The position numbers and the translations under genes are program-made. A stretch of 51,832 bases of DNA from an uncultured Flavobacteriales bacterium (GTDB lineage Bacteria; Bacteroidota; Bacteroidia; Flavobacteriales_F; PHOS-HE28), in NCBI GenBank assembly GCA_937872175.1, contig CALMPI010000034.1:1-51832 (forward strand), in the 5' to 3' direction. Below the pieces are notes generated by a model that ran no database searches, was not told the origin of the DNA, and saw nothing but the letters and a program-made list of their open reading frames with translations. Positions 1 through 6,492 of the stretch are shown piece by piece (positions within the stretch are counted from its first letter, which is position 1; the number at the start of each line of letters is the position of its first letter).

Positions 1-236
1 AAGGACCAAGGACCAAGGACCAAGGACCAAGGACCAAGGACCAAGGACCAAGGACGAAGGACCAAGGACCAAGGACCAAGGACCAAGAACCAAGGACCAA
101 GGACCAAGGACCAAGGACCAAGGACCAAGAACCAAGAACCAAGGACCAAGGACCAAGGACCAAGGACCAAGGACCAAGGACCAAGGACCAAGGAAGAAGG
201 AAGATGGAAGAAGGAAGAAGGAAGAAGGAAGAAGAG
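1..236. repeat. Heptameric AAGGACC satellite grading into AAGAAGG
   Basis: The window opens inside a simple tandem array with unit AAGGACC (about 27 units to about position 193), with scattered variants AAGGACG and AAGAACC. It then passes into purine-rich AAGAAGG/GAAGGAA units up to about 236. The array may extend left of the window. Short runs of the same heptamer recur at about 4487-4515. A period of 7 excludes a coding triplet repeat, and there are no spacers, so it is not CRISPR. Confidence 0.95.
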
Positions 237-245
237 CCAAGGACC

Positions 246-300
246 ACCAAACCCACCCGCCAGCCGGCCCACGGCCACCGGCCGGTCTGATGCCTGAAGA
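246..300. repeat. Intergenic repeat, copy 1 (GCCAGCCGGCCCACGGCC)
   Basis: A roughly 45-bp GC-rich block containing CCCGCCAGCCGGCCCACGG, then ACCGGCCGG and TGAAGACC. It recurs almost unchanged at 4556-4600. In both places it follows AAGGACC heptamers and precedes a gene for an exported protein, so the heptamer and this block travel together as a composite intergenic element. Confidence 0.8.
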
Positions 301-306
301 CCGATC

Positions 307-314
307 TACCTTGC
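307..314 (+). promoter_or_regulatory. Bacteroidota -7 box TACCTTGC
   Basis: TACCTTGC matches the TAnnTTTG-type -7 element with TTGC in place of TTTG. It ends three bases before the ATG at 318, so the transcript would be leaderless or nearly so. Confidence 0.5.
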
Positions 315-317
315 ACC

Positions 318-686
318 ATGCGTTCACTTCTGCTCGTCCTTTGCTGCGCGGTCGGCTTCGGTGCCCACGCACAGACAGAGACCTGTACGGCCACCCTGGA
401 CAACATCCGGGACCTCATCGGCGAGGTGGTGCTGTTCTGCGGTACGCCGGACCAGGTGACCGCACCCAAGGGGGTGAAGGGCAACCCGGTCTACTTCAAC
501 TTCGGTGGCCGTTATCCGGAGCAGCGGTTCTCGGTGGTCATCTGGGAGGATGTGCATTCCGGCACCCAGGGGAAGATCCTGAGCCGCTACCAGGGGAAGC
601 CGTTGCGCATTCGCGGGTGGGTGAAAGAGCGCGACGGCCGGCCCATCATCCAGTTGAAGGAGCTGAAGGACCTGCGGCTGCAGTGA
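318..686 (+). CDS. Small secreted OB-fold-like protein
   Basis: A 122-residue protein with a signal peptide (LLLVLCCAVGFGAHAQ). The mature part has the look of a small exported OB-fold: a first strand around DLIGEVVLFCGTPDQV, a central YFNFGGRYPEQRFSVVIWED stretch, and a last strand GKPLRIRGWVKERDGRPII. In known families this NFGG-YP-FTVVIW pattern occurs in small tRNA_anti-like periplasmic proteins of unclear ligand. The start is fixed by the signal peptide and the promoter box three bases upstream. A longer overlapping frame from 290 has no such features. Ligand and role are unknown. Confidence 0.75.
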   Translation: MRSLLLVLCCAVGFGAHAQTETCTATLDNIRDLIGEVVLFCGTPDQVTAPKGVKGNPVYFNFGGRYPEQRFSVVIWEDVHSGTQGKILSRYQGKPLRIRGWVKERDGRPIIQLKELKDLRLQ

Positions 687-734
687 GCAGGGCGCATGGG
701 TATGATGCCAATTGAAGGTGAGCGCCCTGCGCGT

Positions 735-742
735 TACTTTTG
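735..742 (+). promoter_or_regulatory. Bacteroidota -7 box TACTTTTG for the Xre/RES operon
   Basis: TACTTTTG fits TAnnTTTG exactly. A TTG at 712-714 lies 20 bases upstream, at the usual spacing of the -33 element. The downstream ATG at 759 leaves a short leader. Confidence 0.6.
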
Positions 743-758
743 AAGAACGAGGACCACC

Positions 759-1226
759 ATGGCCAAACGAAAGACATCCACATCCAGCATTGTCGCGGAA
801 CCTGCGGCCACCTACGCGCGCAAAGCGGAGCGCACATGGCGGTTCAAGCGCCTGAGCCAGGAGGACCTGCTGGAGCAGGCCCGCAAGCCCATGACCATGC
901 CCGCCCTGAAGCGCCGGGTGCAGGAGAACCCCTTTGCGGAGGTGGCCTACGCAGGCTTGCTGCAAACGTCCGTTGCGGGCTTGCGCGCGTTGATGCGCAC
1001 GAGCAAGTCCTTGGTGCCTGCACAGACCGAGCTCGTCCTGCTGTACGAGCAGACCATGGCGCGTGGCGTGGAGGTATTCGGCAACGAAGAGAAGTTCCAG
1101 CGTTGGCTGGAGTTGCGCATCCCGGCCTTGGAGCACAAGCGCCCAAAGGAGCTGATGACCACCTTCACCGGCATCCGCCTGGTGGCGGATGAACTGGAGA
1201 CCATCGCCCACGGGGTCTTCGCGTGA
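759..1226 (+). CDS. Xre/MbcA/ParS-type antitoxin of a RES toxin pair
   Basis: A 155-residue protein with a basic N-terminal region. Its C-terminal half carries the DUF2384-like toxin-binding signature: LYEQTMARGVEVFGNEEKFQRWL, then IPALEHKRPKELMTTFTGI, then VADELETIAHGVF. In this family the N-terminal helical part represses the operon and the C-terminal part caps the RES toxin. It lies immediately 5' of the RES gene with a 4-bp overlap (GTGA), which couples translation of the two. The order antitoxin then toxin is standard. Autoregulation is expected from the family; no operator was identified. Confidence 0.88.
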   Translation: MAKRKTSTSSIVAEPAATYARKAERTWRFKRLSQEDLLEQARKPMTMPALKRRVQENPFAEVAYAGLLQTSVAGLRALMRTSKSLVPAQTELVLLYEQTMARGVEVFGNEEKFQRWLELRIPALEHKRPKELMTTFTGIRLVADELETIAHGVFA

Positions 1227-1699
1227 AGTTGTACCGCCTGGGTGGAGCGCCCTACGCTGAGCGTATGGATGGCCTTGGAGCTTCCTTTCGAGGAGCGCGC
1301 TGGAATCCGCCCCGAGTACCCATGCTCTACACGGCCTCCAACCCGGCACTGGCCGTGCTGGAGGTGCTCGCCCACTTCGTGGAGCATGAAGTCCTGCCGG
1401 ACGACACCGTGCTGGTGACCTATGAGCTACGCGGTCGCCAGGGGATCAAGCGCCCAACCCTGCACACGCTGCCCAAGGGCTGGGACCTGCCGGGCCCTCC
1501 CTACGCTCCAGCAGCACAGGCTTACGGCGCGGCGTTCACCGCCTCCAAGGCCGTGATGCTGCGGGTGCCATCGGTGCTGGTGCCCGGCCAGTGGAATTAC
1601 CTGTTGAACCCCAGGACCATCGCTGACCGCGTGCGCATCCTTCGGATCGAACCCTTCATCTTCGATGCCCGGTACGCCAACCTGTTGAAGCGACCATGA
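1223..1699 (+). CDS. RES-domain toxin
   Basis: A 158-residue protein starting at GTG within the antitoxin stop. It shows the RES hallmarks: an N-terminal YRLGG, then RGARWNPPRVPMLYTAS followed by ALAVLEVLAH (R, Y and E landmarks), and near the C-terminus VPSVLVPGQWNYLLNP with a conserved serine and the NxLLNP motif. Characterised RES toxins such as MbcT degrade NAD+ by phosphorolysis or hydrolysis and are neutralised by the partner antitoxin. The length is normal for the family and there are no frameshifts, so the module looks intact. Confidence 0.9.
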   Translation: MKLYRLGGAPYAERMDGLGASFRGARWNPPRVPMLYTASNPALAVLEVLAHFVEHEVLPDDTVLVTYELRGRQGIKRPTLHTLPKGWDLPGPPYAPAAQAYGAAFTASKAVMLRVPSVLVPGQWNYLLNPRTIADRVRILRIEPFIFDARYANLLKRP

Positions 1700-1752
1700 G
1701 CAACTTCCGCTTCCTCGCCGAAGAGTGGCCTGCCCTGACGCAGCGGCCATGA

Positions 1753-1760
1753 TACCTTGC
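1753..1760 (+). promoter_or_regulatory. Candidate -7 box TACCTTGC for the DUF2779 gene
   Basis: TACCTTGC ends 22 bases before the ATG at 1783. It suggests that the DUF2779 gene has its own promoter rather than being only a third gene of the toxin-antitoxin operon. Confidence 0.45.
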
Positions 1761-1782
1761 TGGCTGTGCGTATCGCAGCCCC

Positions 1783-3261
1783 ATGCACCTCCTCTCCAAA
1801 TCCACCTATATGCGGGGGCGCCAGTGCCCCAAGGCGCTGTGGTTGTACAAGCAGCACCGCGAGCTGCTGCCGCCGGTGGATGCCGCGCGCCAGGCCATCT
1901 ACGACACCGGCACCGCCGTGGGGCTGCTGGCCCAAGGGCTCTTCCCCGGTGGGGTGGACTGCACGCCGGAGACGCCCACCGACTTCGCGCCCGCCCTCGC
2001 GGCGACGCAACGCGCCATCGCCGGCGGTGCCCGGGTGATCTACGAGGCCGCCTTTCTGCACGAGGGTGTGCTGGCCGCGCTGGACATGCTGGTGAAGGTC
2101 GCGAACGGCTGGACGGCCTACGAGGTGAAGAGCAGCAGCAGCGCCAAGGAGTACCAATGGCAGGATGCGGCGCTGCAGGCGCATGTGATCGAGGGCTGCG
2201 GCGTGGCGCTGGCGGACGTGTGCATCGTGCACCTCAACGCCGCGTACGTGCGGCAGGGGCCGATCGATGTGCGGCAGCTCTTCAGCATCACCAGCGTGAA
2301 GCAGCAGGTGGACCGCGAGCGACCCGATGTGCCCGCGCGCATCGACGCGTTGAAGGCGGTCCTGCGTGCGCCCGAGGCGCCGGCGGTGGACATCGGTCCG
2401 CACTGCACCGCGCCCTTCGCATGCGACTTCATGCCCCACTGCTGGGCGCATGTGCCGGCGGAGGGCAGCGTGTTCGACCTCACGCGCGCCATGGGCCGGG
2501 AGTGGGACCTGTACCGGCGCGGCATCCTGCTGCTGAAGGAGATCCCCGATGCGGAGAAGCTCACCGCCGCGCAACGCCGGCAGGTGGAAGGCGCGAAGCA
2601 CGGCACCATCGCCCTGGACCGGCCGGCCTTGCGCCGCTGGCTCGGCGAGCTGCGCTACCCGCTGCACCACCTGGACTTCGAGACGATCGCGCCGGCGGTG
2701 CCCCTGTTCGATGGCACGCGGCCCTACCAGCAGCTGCCCTTCCAGTACAGCCTGCACGTGCAGCGGGCGCCGGGTGCGGAACCGGTGCACAGCGCCTTCC
2801 TTGCCGATGGTGAAGGCGACCCGCGCGAGGCCTTCGTGCAGCACCTGCTGGCGGACATCGGTCCGGTGGGCGATGTGCTGGCGTACAACGCCACCTTCGA
2901 GAAGATGATCTTGACGCAACTGGCGCGCGACCTGCCGCAGCATGCCGATGCGCTGGGGGCCCTGCTTCCGCGCATCAAGGACCTGCACACGCCCTTCAAG
3001 GCGGGCTGGTACGTGGTGCCGGACATGAACGGGCGCACGAGCATCAAGGTGGTGCTGCCGGCCCTGGTGCCCGGGCTGGGCTACGGCGACCTGGCGGTGC
3101 AGGAGGGCGATGCCGCGAGCCGCCTCTTCCTGCAGCTCGTCACCGGCCGGTACCAAGGCGACCCGGTGCAGCTGCGCACGGACCTGCTGGCCTATTGCGG
3201 CCGCGACACGGAGGCCATGGTGGCCGTGCTGGGGGTGCTGGAGGCGCAGGCGCGGGGGTGA
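1783..3261 (+). CDS. DUF2779 protein: Cas4-like nuclease plus DEDD exonuclease-like domain
   Basis: 492 residues with two nuclease-like parts. The N-terminal half resembles the PD-(D/E)XK fold of Cas4/RecB: D101 in ALDML, then E114-V-K116, then a Q in the following helix (EYQWQDAALQ). Four cysteines (C15, C208, C214, C220) could hold an iron-sulfur cluster. The C-terminal half looks like an RNase H-type DEDD exonuclease: D298-F-E300, a YNATFEKM motif around 368-375, and YCGRDTEAM near the end. Members of this family are widespread but poorly characterised. Its place beside toxin-antitoxin genes fits a role in DNA processing or defence, which is an inference. Confidence 0.82.
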   Translation: MHLLSKSTYMRGRQCPKALWLYKQHRELLPPVDAARQAIYDTGTAVGLLAQGLFPGGVDCTPETPTDFAPALAATQRAIAGGARVIYEAAFLHEGVLAALDMLVKVANGWTAYEVKSSSSAKEYQWQDAALQAHVIEGCGVALADVCIVHLNAAYVRQGPIDVRQLFSITSVKQQVDRERPDVPARIDALKAVLRAPEAPAVDIGPHCTAPFACDFMPHCWAHVPAEGSVFDLTRAMGREWDLYRRGILLLKEIPDAEKLTAAQRRQVEGAKHGTIALDRPALRRWLGELRYPLHHLDFETIAPAVPLFDGTRPYQQLPFQYSLHVQRAPGAEPVHSAFLADGEGDPREAFVQHLLADIGPVGDVLAYNATFEKMILTQLARDLPQHADALGALLPRIKDLHTPFKAGWYVVPDMNGRTSIKVVLPALVPGLGYGDLAVQEGDAASRLFLQLVTGRYQGDPVQLRTDLLAYCGRDTEAMVAVLGVLEAQARG

Positions 3262-3311
3262 GGGCGCCGAGGGTGCGGGTGGTGCGGTTCATGCGCTGAT
3301 CATTTCCAACC

Positions 3312-3670
3312 CGTCATCGCAAGGTCCGCGTAGCGGCCGAAGCGATCTCCTTCGCCGTGTTGGATCTCGTCCAACTCGGGGAGATCGCCACGCCGGCCCT
3401 CCGGGACCGGCTCTGCGGGCGAAGCGATCTCCCCGGAAAAGATCCGATCACTATCCCGGGAGATCGCCACGCCGGCCCTCCGGGACCGGCTCGCGATGAC
3501 GGTTGGGCACATGCTCCGCGCTCTTCCCCACGCCGTCATCGCGAGCCCGGCTCTGCGGGCGAAGCGATCTCCCCGGAGAAGATCCGATCACTGGCCAGGG
3601 AGATCGCCACGCATCCCTTCGGGCTGCTCGCGATGACGGTTAACAAGGGAGATCGCCACGCCGGCTTGTT
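3312..3670. repeat. REP-like inverted repeat block 1
   Basis: Composite of at least two and a half copies of an element bounded by GTCATCGCGAGC and its complement GCTCGCGATGAC. Inside are GAAGCGATCTCCC and its partner GGGAGATCGCCACGC. Two types of central spacer occur: one with AAGATCCGATCACT and one with the small hairpin TTGGATCTCGTCCAA. Copies are joined by a conserved linker containing ACATGCTCCGCGCTCTTCC. The stretch 3262-3921 holds no credible gene. The structure resembles REP/REPIN or MITE elements spread by a transposase in trans; none is encoded nearby. Confidence 0.85.
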
Positions 3671-3902
3671 CACGTGAACACCCCTCCTGCGCGTGGAACG
3701 CTCCACGCGCCGGGCAAGGAGGGGTCGGGGGAGGTTGCAACTCAGTCACGCCCCATGCTTCATGCAAGCGGAAACCACCCCGTGCCCCTCCTTGAGGGGA
3801 GCAGCGAGCGATCGCTGCTCAGGAGGGGGCTTGATCCGTGAACTCCACGCGCTGGGCGAGGGGTGGCCGGGATGCGGGTGGCGGCGAGGTTCGCACGATG
3901 GC

Positions 3903-3910
3903 CTACCTTT
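3903..3910 (+). promoter_or_regulatory. Bacteroidota -7 box TACCTTTG for hicB
   Basis: An exact TAnnTTTG match ending 11 bases before the ATG at 3922. It selects that ATG over the upstream in-frame start at 3838. Confidence 0.6.
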
Positions 3911-3921
3911 GGGTGCGCCCC

Positions 3922-4152
3922 ATGGAAACCATTCACCTCCCGCTGATGATCGAGACCGATGAGGACGGTGTCTTCATCGTAAGCTGCCCGGCCTTCAAGG
4001 GCTGCCACAGCTATGGCCGCACCGTGGATGAGGCGATCGCCAACGTGCGGGAGGTCATTGCCATGTGCATGGAGGAGGAACGGCCCGAGCGGCTCAACCG
4101 GTTCGTGGGTTTCCGTGAGATCGAAGTCCCGGTGGACCGGCTGGCCTCCTGA
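3922..4152 (+). CDS. hicB: HicB-family antitoxin
   Basis: A 76-residue protein with the HicB fold: IHLPLMIETDEDGVFIVSCPAFKGCHSYGRTVDEAIANVREVIAMC. The order of a small beta sheet, the CPAFKGCHSYG loop and the EAIANVREVI helix is diagnostic. HicB proteins bind and silence the HicA mRNA interferase. The ATG at 3922 is preferred because it begins the domain and follows the -7 box. It overlaps the hicA start by one base (TGATG). The antitoxin appears intact although its partner is frameshifted. Confidence 0.85.
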   Translation: METIHLPLMIETDEDGVFIVSCPAFKGCHSYGRTVDEAIANVREVIAMCMEEERPERLNRFVGFREIEVPVDRLAS

Positions 4153-4377
4153 TGGACAAGTTGCCTGTTGTCAGCGGCAAAGACCTGATCAACCTCCTGG
4201 CGAAGCTCGGGTTCTCCGTGGTGCGCATCAATGGGTCGCATCACCGGTTGCGGCACCCGGACGGTCGGGTGGCACGGGAGCACTGAGCTCCCCAAAGGCC
4301 TTTTGCGCAAGATCATTCGCGAAGACCTCAAGCTGGATCTCTCTGTGTTCAACGAGCTCTTCGAACGCCATCGCTGA
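4152..4377 (+). pseudogene. hicA: hicA toxin gene, frameshifted
   Basis: The first frame reads MDKLPVVSGKDLINLLAKLG, then FSVVRINGSHHRLRHPDGR, a good HicA N-terminus including the GSHH catalytic-histidine motif. It ends at a TGA at 4284-4286. The missing C-terminus is found in another frame from 4276 to 4377: GSTELPKGLLRKIIREDLKL, then DLSVFNELFERHR. The break lies within about 4262-4276, where the usual VPVHGS-type link is lost, so a short deletion is likely. HicA is an mRNA interferase of about 60-80 residues. As read here it cannot be made whole unless by ribosomal frameshifting. Confidence 0.82.
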
Positions 4378-4629
4378 ACCGGGGTAGCGCTTGGGTCCGT
4401 CCCGCAGGGCGGGACAGGTCGAGACCAGGGACGAAGGTTGCGTGTCAAGGGGCATGGAAGCGGACGGCCATCCACGCGCCGCGTCAAGGACCAAGGACCA
4501 AGAACCAAGGCCGCCCTCGCCAAAGGCTACGGCGCACCAAGGACCTGAACCCAAGCCCACCCGCCAGCCGGCCCACGGCCTCCGGCCGGCCTGAAGACCT
4601 TGGACCCACCAGCCGGCTTGTGTGCGGCC
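4378..4629. repeat. Intergenic stretch with repeat fragments
   Basis: No gene is seen here. It holds a small hairpin at about 4399-4416 (GTCCCGCAGGGCGGGAC), AAGGACC heptamers at about 4487-4515, and the second copy of the GCCAGCCGGCCCACGGCC block at 4556-4600, matching 246-300. Confidence 0.75.
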
Positions 4630-4637
4630 TACATTTG
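4630..4637 (+). promoter_or_regulatory. Bacteroidota -7 box TACATTTG
   Basis: An exact TAnnTTTG match 30 bases before the ATG at 4668. It supports that start over an earlier in-frame start at 4620, which would lie upstream of the promoter box. Confidence 0.6.
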
Positions 4638-4667
4638 AGCAAGCCGTCACCACCACCTCAGGGCACG

Positions 4668-5669
4668 ATGCTGCGCGCGCTGTTCGGTCCGCTGCTTTTC
4701 GTGGGCGCATGCGCCCAGGGCCAGGACCTTGGCGTGCGCATCCACCAGCAGGTGAGCGGTGCGGTGGCCTGGGTGCAGAGCGTGGCGCCGGACAGCATGA
4801 GCACCCTGCGCGGCAGCGGGGTGGTGCTGAAGGACCGCGGCTGGCTGGTGAGCAACTTCCATGTGTGGGCGCAGGGCGGCGTGCTGAGCGCGCGCTTGGG
4901 CGATGTGCCCCTGCGGCTGGGCCGGACCATCACGGCTGACAAGGAGCGCGACGTGCTGGTGGTGGAGGTGCTGGGCACCACGCCCCCCGGCGCCTGGGCG
5001 CAGGTGCCCACGCTGCCGGTGGCCACGGCCGCGAGCCTGCTGCCCGGCATGGACTGCTATGCGCTGGGCAACCCACGCGGGGTGGAGCTCACCATCAGCC
5101 ACGGCCTGCTGAGCGGCCTGCGCCCCCACCTGAAGGACCCCACGCAGAAGCTCATCCAGTTCAGCGCGCCCATCAGCGCGGGCAACAGCGGTGGTGCGCT
5201 GGTGGATGCGCGCGGCACGCTGATCGGCATCCCCACCGTGTGGTATGACGATGGCGGCGGGCAGGCGCTCAACTTCGCGCTGCCCTGGGATCGTGTGCTG
5301 CAGGCCGTGGCCGCGCCGCGCCACGATGTGCCGCCACCCGATGAGGCATGGCTGCGCGGTTGGCGCCTGTACCGCGAGGGCGATTGCCGGCAGGCCACCG
5401 ATACGCTGGTGAAGGTGGTGGTGGCCCAGGGCCCGTTCGCACACAAGGCCGCGTACCTCATCGCCCGCTGCTTCCAGCGCGGCGGCCACCTGCAGGAGGC
5501 GCGCGCGGCCTTCGAGAGCATCCTGGCCGCGGACCCCGCCGACGCCTACACCTGCTACCGGCTGGGCGAAGTGCTCTTCACCCAGGGCGAGATGAGAAGC
5601 GCCATGGAGTACAGGGCGCGGGCCATGCGGCTGAACCCCGACCTGGCGGACGCTGAGCCTTTCTACTGA
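4668..5669 (+). CDS. Secreted trypsin-like serine protease with TPR-like tail
   Basis: 333 residues with a short signal peptide (LLFVGACAQG). The protease part is of the S1C/DegP-like type: catalytic H65 in VSNFHVW, D95 in KERDVLVVEV and S174 in SAGNSGGAL are all present. The region FALPWDRVLQ closes the barrel. There is no PDZ domain. Instead residues from about 225 onward form helical TPR-like repeats (RGWRLYREGDCRQATDTLVK; AYLIARCFQRGGHLQEARAA; TCYRLGEVLFTQGEMRSAME). It probably acts in the periplasm or outside the cell. The TPR-like tail may present substrates or partners. It is monocistronic. Confidence 0.85.
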   Translation: MLRALFGPLLFVGACAQGQDLGVRIHQQVSGAVAWVQSVAPDSMSTLRGSGVVLKDRGWLVSNFHVWAQGGVLSARLGDVPLRLGRTITADKERDVLVVEVLGTTPPGAWAQVPTLPVATAASLLPGMDCYALGNPRGVELTISHGLLSGLRPHLKDPTQKLIQFSAPISAGNSGGALVDARGTLIGIPTVWYDDGGGQALNFALPWDRVLQAVAAPRHDVPPPDEAWLRGWRLYREGDCRQATDTLVKVVVAQGPFAHKAAYLIARCFQRGGHLQEARAAFESILAADPADAYTCYRLGEVLFTQGEMRSAMEYRARAMRLNPDLADAEPFY

Positions 5670-5689
5670 GCGCAGGGCGGAGCAGCCGG

Positions 5690-5862
5690 TTCCATGGGGA
5701 CCGGAGGCTGAACGTGGCGTTCGGGCAGAGGGCGCGGAGGGTAGGGTCGAGCTTCACGCAGAGGCGCAGAGGGCGCGGAGGGTGCGGAGGGTGCAGCTGG
5801 GCCTCATCGAGGGGCAGAGGGCGCGGGGCGAGGGACAAGTGACAAGGGTCAAGTGACAAGGC
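5690..5862. repeat. Degenerate GCAGAGGGCGCGGAGGGT repeats
   Basis: Several imperfect copies of CAGAGGGCGCGGAGGGT lie at about 5725-5825, including CACGCAGAGGCGCAGAG. Then comes GACAAGTGACAAGG with GTCAAGTGACAAGG. The CGCAGAGGCGCAGAG theme is related to the intergenic repeats near the suf genes (41218-41296, 43000-43057). No gene is seen. Confidence 0.6.
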
Positions 5863-5869
5863 CACCTTG

Positions 5870-6347
5870 GCTCCGCTGCCGCCGAAGCGATCTCCCCGGA
5901 AAAGACCGATCACTGCCCCGGGAGATCGCCACGCCGGCCCTCCGGGACCGGCTCGCGATGACGGTGCGGACATGCTCCGCGCCCCTCCCCACACCGTCAT
6001 CGCGAGCCCGGCTTTGCGGGCGAAGCGATCTCCCTTCCTCACGCCGTCATCGCGAGGCGGGCTTTGGCGCCGAAGCGATCTCCCTTCGCCGTGTTGGATC
6101 TCGTCCAACTCGGGGAGATCGCCACGCCGGCCCTCCGGGACCGGCTCGCGATGACGGTTGAGCACATGCTCCGCGCTCTTCCCCACACGTCATCGCGGGC
6201 CCGGCTTTGCGGGCGAAGCGATCTCCCCGGATCAGGAACCGATCACTATCCCGGGAGATCGCCACGCATCCCTTCGGGCTGCTCGCGATGACGGTTAACA
6301 AGGGAGATCGCCACGCCGACCCTCCGGGACCGGCGCGCGATGACGGT
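5870..6347. repeat. REP-like inverted repeat block 2
   Basis: The same element family as 3312-3670, with about four partial or complete copies in tandem. It has the outer arms GTCATCGCGAGC / GCTCGCGATGAC, inner arms GAAGCGATCTCCC / GGGAGATCGCCACGC, both spacer types, and the linker with ACATGCTCCGCGC. Some copies share a half, so the block looks assembled by nested or unequal exchange. Together with 5690-5862 and 6368-6431 it fills the whole gap between the protease and the propeller gene. Confidence 0.85.
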
Positions 6348-6367
6348 TGAGCACATGGTCACATGAG

Positions 6368-6431
6368 CACGACCTGTCCCGCTTCAGCGGGATGGTCCCA
6401 CGGCCACGACCTGTCCCGCCTCAGCGGGATG
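6368..6431. repeat. Two copies of a 27-bp hairpin repeat
   Basis: CACGACCTGTCCCGCTTCAG followed by CGGGATG occurs at 6368-6394 and again, with one change, at 6405-6431. Each forms the small hairpin CCCGC-TTCA/CTCA-GCGGG. A related GTCCCGCAGGGCGGGACAGG lies at about 4399. They sit just upstream of the propeller gene and could be a transcription terminator for incoming transcripts or a mobile short repeat. Confidence 0.7.
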
Positions 6432-6492
6432 CCCACCCGCCCTCCTCCGGGCACGACCTTTGCAAAACGCCCCTCCGCCCAAGCCACCGACC

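Noticed and set aside
1..236. CRISPR array
   Set aside because: The unit is 7 bp, contiguous and without spacers; no cas genes are present. The REP-like blocks also lack regular unique spacers.
324..1349. Long leftward open frame of 341 codons
   Set aside because: It is antisense to the OB-fold, Xre and RES genes, is rich in His/Arg/Gly/Ala as expected for a shadow of GC-rich codons, and has no domain or promoter.
4152..4377. Programmed frameshift making full-length HicA
   Set aside because: No slippery heptamer or downstream structure of the known type was recognised, and the linking residues are missing, so a deletion is simpler.
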